DNA of 52,469 nucleotides from Ruminococcus sp. (GTDB taxonomy: Bacteria; Bacillota; Clostridia; Oscillospirales; Ruminococcaceae), in assembly GCA_019420505.1 (NCBI GenBank), contig JAHZHC010000017.1, forward strand, positions 1 through 52,469. Reading direction: 5' to 3'. The notes under the pieces were generated by a model that saw only the letters and a program-made list of their open reading frames with translations, was not told the DNA's origin and ran no database searches. Positions 25,890 through 33,949 of the stretch are shown one piece after another (position 1 is the stretch's first letter; each line of letters begins with the position of its first letter). The position numbers were made by a program, and so were the translations under genes.

Positions 25890-26977
25890 TGAATAATTGC
25901 TGTATATCTGAGCTTGAAGCTCTTAAATCACAAATAAAATCTGCTGCCGATTGCGGAATCATTACATCTGATGTTAATCGCAGATATTTTACAGGTATGA
26001 AATCCAGTGCGGGAACACTTGTTGTTTTCCACGAAAAGGCATATTTTATAATTGATTTCAGATATATTGAAAAAGCACAGAGCCTGTTGAATAATAATTC
26101 ATCTGCGGAAGTAATTCTTCAGAAAAATCTTTTTTATCAAATAAATACTCTTATTGAAAAGCATTGTGCAAAAACAATTGCAATTGAAAGTGACAAATGT
26201 TTTGTGTCTCAGTTAGCAGAATATAGGGAAAAGCTTAACGCTCAAATAATTTCAGACAATAGTTTTTCTGATTTAATAAATAATCTGAGGGTTGTAAAAA
26301 CTAAAGATCAAATTAATAAAATTATAGAAGCACAGCGTATTGCCGAAAAAGGCTTTGAACATATACTTGATTTTATCACTGTCGGAAGAACTGAACGTGA
26401 AATTCAGCTTGAACTTGATTATTTTATGCTTAAAAATGGTGCAGAGGCTTTATCTTTTGATACTATTGCTTTATCAGGTAAAAATACATCCTTGCCTCAT
26501 GGAGTTCCGTGCGGTAAAAGAGTGGAGCAGGGAGATTTTGTTCTGCTTGATTATGGCGCAGTGGTCGATGGATATCATAGTGATATGACCCGCACTGTCT
26601 GTGTGGGTCAGCCTACTGATGAGATGAAATCAGTATACAATACAGTGCTTAAAGCACAGCTTGCAGGTTTAAATGCTGTTAAATCAGGTATTACAGGAAA
26701 AGAGCTTGATAAAATATCAAGAGATATTATTGAAGCTGCCGGCTATGGCGATTATTTCGGCCATTCTTTGGGGCATGGAGTAGGTATGGAGATTCATGAA
26801 GCACCGACGGCTTCTCCAAACAGTAATGAAAATCTTGCAGTAAACAGCATTCTGACCATCGAACCGGGAATTTATATTCCGGACAAATTCGGCGTCAGAA
26901 TAGAGGACTTTGTGGTGATAAAAGAAAATGGCTGTGTAAATATGACTTCAGCACCCAAAGAACTTATTATTTTATAA
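25889..26977 (+). CDS. M24 family aminopeptidase P (Xaa-Pro)
   Basis: A 362-residue metallopeptidase likely to remove the first residue from Xaa-Pro peptides. It has a creatinase-like N-terminal domain and the pita-bread catalytic domain, with metal ligands in LLDYGAVVDGYHSDMTR, GHSLGHGVGMEIHE, TIEPGIYIP and VRIEDFVV. The ATG overlaps the aroQ stop. A hairpin with a T run follows. Confidence 0.93.
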   Translation: MNNCCISELEALKSQIKSAADCGIITSDVNRRYFTGMKSSAGTLVVFHEKAYFIIDFRYIEKAQSLLNNNSSAEVILQKNLFYQINTLIEKHCAKTIAIESDKCFVSQLAEYREKLNAQIISDNSFSDLINNLRVVKTKDQINKIIEAQRIAEKGFEHILDFITVGRTEREIQLELDYFMLKNGAEALSFDTIALSGKNTSLPHGVPCGKRVEQGDFVLLDYGAVVDGYHSDMTRTVCVGQPTDEMKSVYNTVLKAQLAGLNAVKSGITGKELDKISRDIIEAAGYGDYFGHSLGHGVGMEIHEAPTASPNSNENLAVNSILTIEPGIYIPDKFGVRIEDFVVIKENGCVNMTSAPKELIIL

Positions 26978-27018
26978 AATTAAATAATCTGATATATAAA
27001 TTTTATAATAATTTTTTT
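26972..27018 (+). terminator. AT-rich terminator after the M24 peptidase gene
   Basis: ttataaaatt (26972-26981) pairs with aattttataa (26999-27008), followed by a 7-base T run at 27012-27018. It begins inside the stop codon region. The stem has no GC pairs, so it is weaker than the others. Confidence 0.5.
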
Positions 27019-27046
27019 AAATGCAGTAACTTTTTTTCAAAAACAC

Positions 27047-27075
27047 TTGCAATATGTGTGAAAATCGGTTACAAT
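27047..27075 (+). promoter_or_regulatory. Promoter for efp
   Basis: TTGCAA (27047-27052) and TACAAT (27070-27075), 17 bases apart. A short palindrome, tgtccattggaca, lies in the leader at 27100-27112. Confidence 0.75.
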
Positions 27076-27136
27076 ATTTATAAGGGATGCTATGCTTAGT
27101 GTCCATTGGACAATAAATATTTGGAGGTACTTATTA

Positions 27137-27694
27137 ATGGTAACTGCTGGAGATTTTAGAAATGGTATGACTTTTGAGGAAGACGGAAATGTAATGCAGA
27201 TTGTTGAATTCCAACATGTAAAGCCCGGTAAAGGCGCTGCTTTCGTTAGAACTAAAGTAAGAAATGTTATTACAGGTTCAGTTGTTGAAAAGACATATAA
27301 CCCTACTGCTAAATTCCCAACAGCTTTTGTTGAGAGAAAAGATATGGAATATTCTTATACAGACGGAGATCTTTATTATTTTATGGATCCTGAAAGCTAT
27401 GAGCTCGTTCCTGTAAATGCTTCTGAACTTTCAGATAACTTTAAATTTGTTAAAGAAAATATGGTTTGTAAGATTCTTTCTTATAAAGGTAAAGTTTTTG
27501 GTGTTGAACCGCCTTATTTTGTAGACCTTGAGGTTACTGATACTGACCCTGGTTTCAAGGGTGATACAGCTACAAACGCTACAAAGCCTGCAACTGTTGA
27601 AACAGGTGCTGAAATCAAGGTGCCTTTGTTTATCGAAGTCGGTGATAAAATCAGAATTGATACTCGTACATGTGAGTATATGGAACGTGCATAA
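27137..27694 (+). CDS. efp: Elongation factor P
   Basis: A 185-residue elongation factor that rescues ribosomes stalled on proline runs. It starts MVTAGDFRNGMTFEEDG, and the tip of the first domain is KPGKGAAF with Lys32 at the residue modified in other bacteria. The last two domains are OB folds, ending RIDTRTCEYMERA. I start at 27137 with tggaggt just upstream; the frame extends back to 27092, into the leader. It has its own promoter. The next gene follows after 40 bases. Confidence 0.97.
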   Translation: MVTAGDFRNGMTFEEDGNVMQIVEFQHVKPGKGAAFVRTKVRNVITGSVVEKTYNPTAKFPTAFVERKDMEYSYTDGDLYYFMDPESYELVPVNASELSDNFKFVKENMVCKILSYKGKVFGVEPPYFVDLEVTDTDPGFKGDTATNATKPATVETGAEIKVPLFIEVGDKIRIDTRTCEYMERA

Positions 27695-27734
27695 ACACTT
27701 TATTAAGTGAGATATGTTCAGAACGGAGGTTTTT

Positions 27735-28184
27735 ATGGAGCTTTCACAAAAGGTTGCTTATTTAAAAGGACTTATGGATGGCCTTAAGATCGATGAATCC
27801 ACAAATGAAGGTAAAATCTTGAAGGTAATGGCTGATATTCTTGATGAAATGGCTTTGACTGTTGAAGATATTGCTGATGAAGTTGACGAGGTTGTTGAAC
27901 TTGTTGATATTCTTGATGAGGATTTAGGTGATTTGGAGGAGGAAGTTTATTTCTCTGATGATTGCGATGACGATTGTTGCTGTGATGATGATTGCTGCTG
28001 TGATGATGACGATGATTTTGGTTTTGACGATGACGAAGAGATGTATGAATGCGTTTGTCCGTCATGCGGAGATACAATATGTCTTGGTGAAAATATAATT
28101 GCCGAGGGTTCAATTGATTGTCCTAACTGCGGTGAAGAGCTTGAGTTTGATTTCAGTGAAATTGAAGCTGAAGACGAAGAATAA
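27735..28184 (+). CDS. CD1247-type protein with Asp/Cys repeats and zinc ribbon
   Basis: A 149-residue acidic protein. The first 75 residues are helical (MELSQKVAYLKGLMDGLKI, MADILDEMALTVEDIADEV) and match the CD1247 N-terminal domain seen in Clostridia. Then comes a run alternating DDD with CCC (near residues 77-95), followed by a zinc-ribbon-like part with CVCPSCGD and DCPNCGEEL. Start is ATG 27735, after acggagg. It sits behind efp and may be co-transcribed. Function is unknown; metal binding is an inference from the cysteines. Confidence 0.7.
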   Translation: MELSQKVAYLKGLMDGLKIDESTNEGKILKVMADILDEMALTVEDIADEVDEVVELVDILDEDLGDLEEEVYFSDDCDDDCCCDDDCCCDDDDDFGFDDDEEMYECVCPSCGDTICLGENIIAEGSIDCPNCGEELEFDFSEIEAEDEE

Positions 28185-28199
28185 TTGTTTCATTGCCAA

Positions 28200-28211
28200 T
28201 TAAGCGAAGAT
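28200..28211. repeat. Inverted repeat arm, left of ribU
   Basis: ttaagcgaagat is repeated in inverted form (atcttcgcttaa) at 29196-29207, 1 kb away on the other side of the riboswitch and ribU. Confidence 0.5.
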
Positions 28212-28227
28212 AATTTAATAATTTTAG

Positions 28228-28350
28228 TTTCAGGGGTGGTGAAAGTCCACACCGGTGGTGATTAGTTTACAGCTATAAGTCCACGACCGTAGAAATACGC
28301 TGATTCGGTGAGAATCCGAAACCGACGGTTATAGTCCGGATGGAAGAAAC
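28228..28350 (+). promoter_or_regulatory. FMN riboswitch (RFN element)
   Basis: The conserved RFN blocks are present in order: caggggtggtgaaagtccac, accggtggtgat, agtccacgacc, gattcggtgagaatccgaaa, ccgacggttatagtccggat and ggaagaaa. The sequence from 28230 to 28350 has the usual size. It precedes ribU and, with the terminator at 28377, should turn it off when FMN is plentiful. Confidence 0.93.
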
Positions 28351-28376
28351 GACAGGCTATTTTATATAGTTAATTT

Positions 28377-28413
28377 ACACCTCTGAGCGTAATGTGCGTT
28401 CAGAGGTGTTTTT
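28377..28413 (+). terminator. Riboswitch expression-platform terminator before ribU
   Basis: Stem acacctctga (28377-28386) with tcagaggtgt (28400-28409), then TTTTT. It sits between the FMN aptamer and the ribU start, so it is the expected off switch. Confidence 0.85.
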
Positions 28414-28459
28414 CTGCTGTTTCTCCTTAATATATTTTTATTTTACAGGAGGAATTTTT

Positions 28460-29143
28460 ATGAATAATGAAATAACAACTAAAAGATTAAGCACCAAGAA
28501 AATGACTGTTTTAGCAATGTTTGTTGCTCTGGCATACCTTTGTTTGTTTGTATTCAGATTTAAGGTAAATTTTCTTTCTCTTGAGATAAAAGATGTGTTT
28601 ATCACGATGAGCGGATTTATTTTTGGTCCGATTACGGCCATAGCTGTTGCTTTAGTTGAGGCTGTCCTGGAGATGATAACCTTATCCGATACCGGTATTT
28701 ATGGAGCTGTAATGAACTTTGCAGGCAGTGCAGCTTTTGCAGGTATAGCTTCATTGATTTATAAATATAAGAAAAATCTTTTTGGCGCTTTTTGTGGATT
28801 AATAGCAGCAATTGTTACAATGACTGTTGTAATGATTGTGATGAATATTTTGATTACGCCGTTGTATATGAAGACTTCAAGGGATGTAGTCTATGGACTT
28901 ATTCCTACATTATTGCTTCCTTTTAATCTTGTTAAAGGAAGTTTGAATGCCGCTTTTGTATTTCTTCTTTATAAACCGCTTTCAGAAGCTTTAAAAGGAT
29001 TAGGCTTGCTTCCTAAAATGCAGGAGTTTAAATTCGATAAAAAATCAGTTGCGGTAGTTATTATTTCTATTCTTGTTATAATTGCTGTGATTATATGCTT
29101 AATTTGTTTCTTGAACGGAAATATCGAATGGATCAGAAAATAA
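28460..29143 (+). CDS. ribU: Riboflavin transporter substrate-binding subunit (RibU-like)
   Basis: A 227-residue membrane protein with about six hydrophobic helices and a KKMTVLAMFVALAYL start region. It is an S component of an ECF transporter, expected to bind riboflavin and use a shared energy module. The FMN riboswitch just upstream is the best evidence for the substrate. I start at ATG 28460, which follows aggagg; the frame runs back to 28394, inside the riboswitch terminator. Two 12-base inverted repeats flank this unit. No energy-coupling genes are in the window. Confidence 0.9.
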   Translation: MNNEITTKRLSTKKMTVLAMFVALAYLCLFVFRFKVNFLSLEIKDVFITMSGFIFGPITAIAVALVEAVLEMITLSDTGIYGAVMNFAGSAAFAGIASLIYKYKKNLFGAFCGLIAAIVTMTVVMIVMNILITPLYMKTSRDVVYGLIPTLLLPFNLVKGSLNAAFVFLLYKPLSEALKGLGLLPKMQEFKFDKKSVAVVIISILVIIAVIICLICFLNGNIEWIRK

Positions 29144-29195
29144 GATATCTGAAAATACATAGGATTTTCAATAAGATGTAGTATCAAAAAAATTA

Positions 29196-29207
29196 ATCTT
29201 CGCTTAA
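29196..29207. repeat. Inverted repeat arm, right of ribU
   Basis: atcttcgcttaa matches the reverse complement of 28200-28211 over 12 bases, just before the shared terminator. Confidence 0.5.
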
Positions 29208-29217
29208 ATATAAAAAA

Positions 29218-29246
29218 ACAGCCTCTGTAAAAGAGGCTGTTTTTTA
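29218..29246. terminator. Bidirectional terminator between ribU and the NlpC/P60 gene
   Basis: Stem acagcctct (29218-29226) with agaggctgt (29232-29240), with A and T runs on either side that give T tails on both strands. Confidence 0.92.
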
Positions 29247-30608
29247 TTAAATCAATCGTTTGATACAGGTTATGTTGTTATATTGTGCAAAGGATGAAAC
29301 ATAAGAAATTACAATGCCTGTATTAGAGTTCTCAGCGTGAATCATCATACCATCGCCTATGTAAATCGCAACATGGTATATTGAAGAATAAGAACTTCCG
29401 CCAAAGAAAATCAAATCACCCTTTTTCATATTTGAATATGAAACTGAGGTTCCGTAGTTTGCCTGTGCAGAAGCCAGGTGAGGAAGATTAATACCTATTT
29501 TGGCGTAACACTGCATTGTCAATCCTGAACAATCCGTTGCATAAGGACTCGTACCACCCCAAACATATGCGCCGCCAACCATGCTTTTTGCTGTTGACAT
29601 AAGAATATTGATCTTGCTATCATAATCACTTGTTGAGGGAGTAGGAGCCGGGGAAGGAGAGGGAGCATTAGTTGTTGTCTTTTTTGTAGTTGTTTTAGGG
29701 GCGGTTGTAGTTTCTTTCTTTGTTGTAACAGCTTTTTTAGTTGTAGTAGTTTTTTTCGGTTTATTTGAATTTGCTGATGTTTTTGAAGCCGATGAAGTGG
29801 CAGCTTTTGTTGTCTTTGAAGCAGCGGTAGTTTGTTTTGCTTCATATTCCTGCATAAGTCTGTCTATTTTACTTTGAAGTTCATCCTTACTACTTTCAAG
29901 GCTTGTAATGGATAAACCGTATTCGTTTTGCATAGATAAAAATTTTTCGTATTCCTCTGAAAGCTTTTTTTGTTCTTCGGAATATTTTTTGCTCTTGTTT
30001 AAAAGATTTTCCTTTTGCTTTTCAAGAGTAGACTTTGTTAAATCAATTTCTTCCTTTTGCTTAATTAAACCATCAATTGTTTCGTTATCGTGAGATGCAA
30101 CACGTTTTATAAGCTCCATGCGCATTAATATATCATAGAAGTCTGATGAATTTATTAATATCTCGGAATAGGAGTCAGTTCCTGCAAGATACATACTTCT
30201 TACACGATTCATAAATCCATTTACACCTTTTTTTATGTTATCTTCCTTATCTGAAAGATCATATTGCGTCTTGCGCATTTGTTCGTCAATCTTGCAGATG
30301 TCCTCTTCAATTTCCAGTGAATACTTTTCTGAAGTTTTAATCTTTTTAGATATGACCTCAAGCTGTTTAACAACATTGTTAAGCTTTTCCCGTTGACTAT
30401 TAATGTTATCATCGGCTTGATCAATTTTGTTTTGCAGTTCTCTCTGATCTTTTTCAAGCTCTTGAAGCTGCTTTTCATAAGCAGACGGTGCTTGAGCCGC
30501 ATTTGTTGTAACCGTTTTTTCATTTTCTGTAAGTCCAAAAGCACCTATTGTAATCAAAACAGCTAAACAAGCAGCAGCAACTCTTTTAATTTTAGATAAA
30601 ATAAACAT
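29247..30608 (-). CDS. Secreted NlpC/P60 peptidoglycan hydrolase with coiled coil
   Basis: A 453-residue secreted enzyme that cuts peptide links in the cell wall. It has a signal peptide (KIKRVAAACLAVLITIGAFG), a long coiled coil (about residues 40-255) like PcsB and CwlO, a low-complexity Thr/Lys/Ser linker (about 258-330), and a C-terminal NlpC/P60 domain with Cys360 in TDCSGL, then YHVAIYIGDGMM and HAEN. By analogy with PcsB/CwlO the coiled coil may link it to FtsEX at division, but that is inference. It has a perfect promoter at 30652-30680. No SH3 domains are present. Confidence 0.9.
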   Translation of the reverse strand: MFILSKIKRVAAACLAVLITIGAFGLTENEKTVTTNAAQAPSAYEKQLQELEKDQRELQNKIDQADDNINSQREKLNNVVKQLEVISKKIKTSEKYSLEIEEDICKIDEQMRKTQYDLSDKEDNIKKGVNGFMNRVRSMYLAGTDSYSEILINSSDFYDILMRMELIKRVASHDNETIDGLIKQKEEIDLTKSTLEKQKENLLNKSKKYSEEQKKLSEEYEKFLSMQNEYGLSITSLESSKDELQSKIDRLMQEYEAKQTTAASKTTKAATSSASKTSANSNKPKKTTTTKKAVTTKKETTTAPKTTTKKTTTNAPSPSPAPTPSTSDYDSKINILMSTAKSMVGGAYVWGGTSPYATDCSGLTMQCYAKIGINLPHLASAQANYGTSVSYSNMKKGDLIFFGGSSYSSIYHVAIYIGDGMMIHAENSNTGIVISYVSSFAQYNNITCIKRLI

Positions 30609-30651
30609 AAATTAAACTCCGATTTTAATTTGTTGTAATACTTTTGTAATT

Positions 30652-30680
30652 ATTATAGCTCAATTTAAAAGGCTTGTCAA
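30652..30680 (-). promoter_or_regulatory. Consensus promoter for the NlpC/P60 gene
   Basis: On the minus strand TTGACA (30680-30675) and TATAAT (30657-30652) lie 17 bases apart, a perfect match. Confidence 0.88.
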
Positions 30681-30763
30681 CCCTGAAAACTAAGTTTTAT
30701 ATGCTATTTAGCGAGGATTTAAAGCTCGAAATATTAAAAAAATATGAAAATGGATAAAATCTA

Positions 30764-30792
30764 TTGGCATATCAGATAAAATATGATATAAT
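30764..30792 (+). promoter_or_regulatory. Promoter for the ACT/PFL pair
   Basis: TTGGCA (30764-30769) and TATAAT (30787-30792) with a 17-base spacer, 65 bases before the ACT gene start. Confidence 0.8.
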
Positions 30793-30857
30793 ATAAAAGT
30801 ATATTGAAATATATTGGGGTATAATCCCGTTAATTCTCTGAAAGGTTGGTATATATA

Positions 30858-31127
30858 ATGAGAGCAATAGTGACTGTTATTGGTAAAGATGCAGTAGGAA
30901 TACTTGCAAAGGTTAGTACAAAATGTGCTGAATATAATGCAAATGTAATTGAGGTAACACAGTCTGTACTTCAGGATATGTTTGCTATGACCATGCTTAT
31001 TGATATTTCAAAGCTGAACAAGGATTTTGCAAGTCTGGCTGACACTCTCGGCGAACTTGGAGATTCTATGGGCTTGAAGATACATACAATGCACGAAGAT
31101 ATTTTTAACTGCATGCACCATATCTGA
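30858..31127 (+). CDS. ACT domain protein, UPF0237 type
   Basis: An 89-residue protein that is a single ACT domain (MRAIVTVIGKDAVGILAKVS through TLGELGDSMGL). ACT domains sense small ligands such as amino acids; the ligand here is unknown. ATG 30858 is preferred with aaagg upstream; the TTG at 30846 is too near that site. It lies 18 bases before the PFL gene, and the two are almost always adjacent in bacteria that have them. Confidence 0.9.
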   Translation: MRAIVTVIGKDAVGILAKVSTKCAEYNANVIEVTQSVLQDMFAMTMLIDISKLNKDFASLADTLGELGDSMGLKIHTMHEDIFNCMHHI

Positions 31128-31145
31128 CGGGAGGATATTCTTTAA

Positions 31146-32501
31146 ATGATAAATACTTATGATATTTTAGAAACAATACGTATGATTCAGGATGAATGTC
31201 TTGATATCAGAACTATTACAATGGGTATATCATTGCTTGACTGTATAGACAGTGATATTGATGTTGCCTGTGAAAAAGTTTACAAAAAGATTACACAAAA
31301 GGCTAAGAACCTTGTCAGAGTCGGTGAGGAAATTGAAAAGGAATTTGGAATTCCTATTATTAATAAACGAATTTCTGTTACCCCGATTGCAATAGTTTCC
31401 GCTGCATGTAAGTGTTCACCTGTTCCATTTGCTAAAGCTATGGACAGAGCAGCTAAGGATGTTGGTGTTAATCTTATAGGCGGATATTCCGCTTTGGTGC
31501 AGAAGGGTTTTTCAGCAGGAGATATAGAGCTTATTAAATCTATTCCCGAAGCACTTTCTTGTACTGAAAGAGTATGTTCATCTGTAAATGTAGGTTCAAC
31601 TAAAACAGGAATAAACCTTGATGCCTGTAAGATGATGGGCGGAATTATAAAAGAATGTGCAGAAAAAACTGTGGATTCCGCTTGTTTCGGTGCGGCAAAG
31701 CTTGTTGTTTTCTGTAATGCCGTTGAGGATAATCCGTTTATGGCAGGAGCATTCCACGGAGTCGGCGAGCCTGACTGTATGATTAATGTTGGCGTATCTG
31801 GTCCGGGAGTTGTCAGAGCTGCTTTGAAAAAATATCCTGACGCTGATATTACAAAAATTGCTGACGTAATTAAGAAAATTTCATATAAGATCACTCGTGT
31901 AGGACAGCTTGTAGGAGTTACAGCTTCTGAGCGTTTAGGTGTTCCATTTGGAATTGTTGACTTGTCACTTGCACCTACTCCTGCTGTTGGCGATTCTGTT
32001 GCACATATCCTTGAAGAGATTGGTCTTGAAAGATGCGGTACTCATGGTACTACCGCAACTCTTGCCTTGCTTAACGACGCAGTAAAAAAAGGCGGTGTTA
32101 TGGCTTGTTCAAGAATCGGTGGATTGTCAGGGGCGTTTATTCCTGTATCTGAAGATGCCGGTATGATTGATGCTGCAAAAAGTGGAACACTTACTATAGA
32201 AAAGCTGGAAGCAATGACGGCGGTTTGTTCAGTAGGACTTGATATGATCGTAGTTCCCGGCGATACCGAACCTGATACAATAGCGGCAATTATTGCTGAC
32301 GAAGCAGCTATTGGTATGGTAAACTGCAAAACAACAGCTGTAAGGGTGATACCTGCTATAGGTAAAGAGGTTGGAGAAGAACTTGATTGGGGCGGTCTGT
32401 TTGGATGCGGACCTGTTATGCCTCTGAAAAAGGAATCACCGTCTAAGTTTATTAACCGTGGCGGACAGATACCTGCACCACTGCATTCATTGAAAAACTG
32501 A
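31146..32501 (+). CDS. PFL family protein (UPF0210, DUF711)
   Basis: A 451-residue protein of the UPF0210 family. It is named after a remote likeness to pyruvate formate-lyase but shows no glycyl radical motif that I can see. Typical parts are IRTITMGISLLDC, FAKAMDRAAKDVGVNLIGGYSALVQKG, FGIVDLSLAPTPAVGDSVA and a final GGQIPAPLHSLKN. The paired ACT gene suggests that this protein is controlled by a small ligand. Enzyme activity is unknown. A strong terminator follows. Confidence 0.9.
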   Translation: MINTYDILETIRMIQDECLDIRTITMGISLLDCIDSDIDVACEKVYKKITQKAKNLVRVGEEIEKEFGIPIINKRISVTPIAIVSAACKCSPVPFAKAMDRAAKDVGVNLIGGYSALVQKGFSAGDIELIKSIPEALSCTERVCSSVNVGSTKTGINLDACKMMGGIIKECAEKTVDSACFGAAKLVVFCNAVEDNPFMAGAFHGVGEPDCMINVGVSGPGVVRAALKKYPDADITKIADVIKKISYKITRVGQLVGVTASERLGVPFGIVDLSLAPTPAVGDSVAHILEEIGLERCGTHGTTATLALLNDAVKKGGVMACSRIGGLSGAFIPVSEDAGMIDAAKSGTLTIEKLEAMTAVCSVGLDMIVVPGDTEPDTIAAIIADEAAIGMVNCKTTAVRVIPAIGKEVGEELDWGGLFGCGPVMPLKKESPSKFINRGGQIPAPLHSLKN

Positions 32502-32517
32502 TTTTTTGTAAATAAGG

Positions 32518-32540
32518 GGCGGCCTGTGGTCGCCTTTTTT
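32518..32540 (+). terminator. Terminator after the PFL gene
   Basis: Stem ggcggcc (32518-32524) with ggtcgcc (32528-32534) around tgt, then six T. Confidence 0.9.
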
Positions 32541-32566
32541 GAATAAGGAATAAAGAGGTTTTAACT

Positions 32567-33046
32567 ATGCTTGAAATCAATGAATATAATTCTAAATACG
32601 CAAAACAAATTTCAGAGATTGTTTTACAAAATCTATACAAGATTAATATAAAGGATTATTCAAGGGAGTATATAGATAGAGTTGCAAGTCATTTTACAAA
32701 AGATGAAATTGAAAAGAATTTTCCACAAAGAATCAAATGTTTTATTGCATTGAAAGATGATGAAGTAGTAGGTACAGCAAGTATTCATAAATTTTATGAT
32801 AATGAGCCAGATACCTATGTTGTTTTAACTGTTTTTGTAAAAATTGCAAATCACAAACAGGGTATTGGTAAGCTATTAATTGAAACTGTTGAAGAGTATG
32901 CAAAATGTATTGGCGGTAAAAAATTAAAAGTCCCTGCTTCAGCTTTTGGCTTAGAATTTTATAAAAAATTAGGATATTACTTTGTAAATGGTGAGCCACA
33001 GTTAAATGAAGATAAAGAATATATTATGGTTAAAAATCTCAAATAA
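32567..33046 (+). CDS. GNAT N-acetyltransferase
   Basis: A 159-residue acetyltransferase with the acetyl-CoA loop ANHKQGIGKLLIETVEEYA and the late FYKKLGYYFVN typical of GNAT enzymes. The substrate is unknown. Its codons look somewhat different from the left-hand genes, with many TTA leucines, which might reflect transfer, but I have not counted them. It begins a small accessory block. Confidence 0.82.
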   Translation: MLEINEYNSKYAKQISEIVLQNLYKINIKDYSREYIDRVASHFTKDEIEKNFPQRIKCFIALKDDEVVGTASIHKFYDNEPDTYVVLTVFVKIANHKQGIGKLLIETVEEYAKCIGGKKLKVPASAFGLEFYKKLGYYFVNGEPQLNEDKEYIMVKNLK

Positions 33047-33063
33047 AAATTGGTGAATTGCAT

Positions 33064-33369
33064 ATGAACGAGTTAAGTAAAAAAGTATTTGAATATCTGC
33101 TTAAAATCCCAAAGGGAAAGGTAGTTACCTATGGGCAGATAGCAACTTATTTGGGAAATCCAAGACTTGCAAGAGTTGTGGGGAATATATTGCATAATAA
33201 TCCTGATGAATATAAATATCCTTGCTTTAAGGTTGTTAATGCTAAGGGTAGGTTAGCACCAAGCTTTGCATTTGGCGGTGCAGATATACAAAAAGAAAGA
33301 TTGCAGGCTGATGGAATTGAGGTTATTGATAATATAGTTGATTTGAGAAAATATCAGTGGAGACATTAA
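33064..33369 (+). CDS. MGMT-like DNA-binding protein
   Basis: A 101-residue protein equal to the C-terminal domain of methylguanine-DNA methyltransferase, without the N-terminal domain. The helix-turn-helix part is GKVVTYGQIATYLGNPRLARVVG with the recognition Arg. The active-site region reads YPCFKVVNAKGRLA; the cysteine is kept but the usual PCHRV histidine is Phe. It may still accept alkyl groups, or only bind damage as alkyltransferase-like proteins do. The start at ATG 33064 has a weak ggtga site. Confidence 0.8.
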   Translation: MNELSKKVFEYLLKIPKGKVVTYGQIATYLGNPRLARVVGNILHNNPDEYKYPCFKVVNAKGRLAPSFAFGGADIQKERLQADGIEVIDNIVDLRKYQWRH

Positions 33370-33395
33370 TATGAAACAATATAAGGAGCAGCAAA

Positions 33396-33926
33396 ATGTC
33401 AGAATTGAAATTAATACACCCGACAAAAGCATATGAAAAACAAGTAATGGATTATAAAACCGAGATGCTCGAAAACGGTGACAGATTTGACGGCTGTGCA
33501 GGTCTGGAGAATGTTGCGAATTATGATGAGTGGCTGAATTTTGATAAAAGGTTAAAAGAACAATATGGTGATGATTATGTTCCATCTGATGTTTATCTTG
33601 CGGTAAGGATACATGACAATAAGCTTATCGGAATTATGGATTTTCGCCGTTCGTTATCTGAGTTTTTACTGAATTTCGGCGGTAATATAGGTTACAGCGT
33701 TCGCTCGTCAGAAAGACGAAAAGGCTATGGAAAACAAATGCTAAGACTGTTGCTGTCTAAATGCAGAGAAATCGGTGAAAACAAGGTTTTGGTTTGTTGT
33801 GATAAAGAAAATGTTGCTTCATCAAAAATAATAATCGGAAACGGCGGGGTTCTGGAAAACGAAGTTGAAGATACCGTCGGACTCAGTAATTCCAAAATAA
33901 TTCAAAGGTATTGGATCAGTTTATGA
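33396..33926 (+). CDS. GNAT N-acetyltransferase
   Basis: A 176-residue acetyltransferase. The core is NIGYSVRSSERRKGYGKQMLRLLLSKCRE, with the acetyl-CoA loop RRKGYGK, then CDKENVASSKIIIGNGG. The N-terminal part (HPTKAYEKQVMDYK) matches a subfamily found in Clostridia and Bacilli. Substrate unknown. ATG 33396 follows aaggagc. It is unlike the GNAT at 32567 in sequence, so the two are not a recent duplication. Confidence 0.85.
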   Translation: MSELKLIHPTKAYEKQVMDYKTEMLENGDRFDGCAGLENVANYDEWLNFDKRLKEQYGDDYVPSDVYLAVRIHDNKLIGIMDFRRSLSEFLLNFGGNIGYSVRSSERRKGYGKQMLRLLLSKCREIGENKVLVCCDKENVASSKIIIGNGGVLENEVEDTVGLSNSKIIQRYWISL

Positions 33927-33949
33927 TTGTAATAAATTACGGTGATCAA

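Noticed and set aside
28002..28040. Tandem DNA repeat in the Asp/Cys gene
   Set aside because: The repeat units gat/gac and tgc/tgt vary and simply encode the amino acid run; it is covered as a protein feature.
31280..31894. 204-codon minus-strand frame within the PFL gene
   Set aside because: Shadow of a certain gene, without a ribosome site.
33396..33926. Recent duplication of the two GNAT genes at 32567 and 33396
   Set aside because: The proteins differ throughout apart from general GNAT features.
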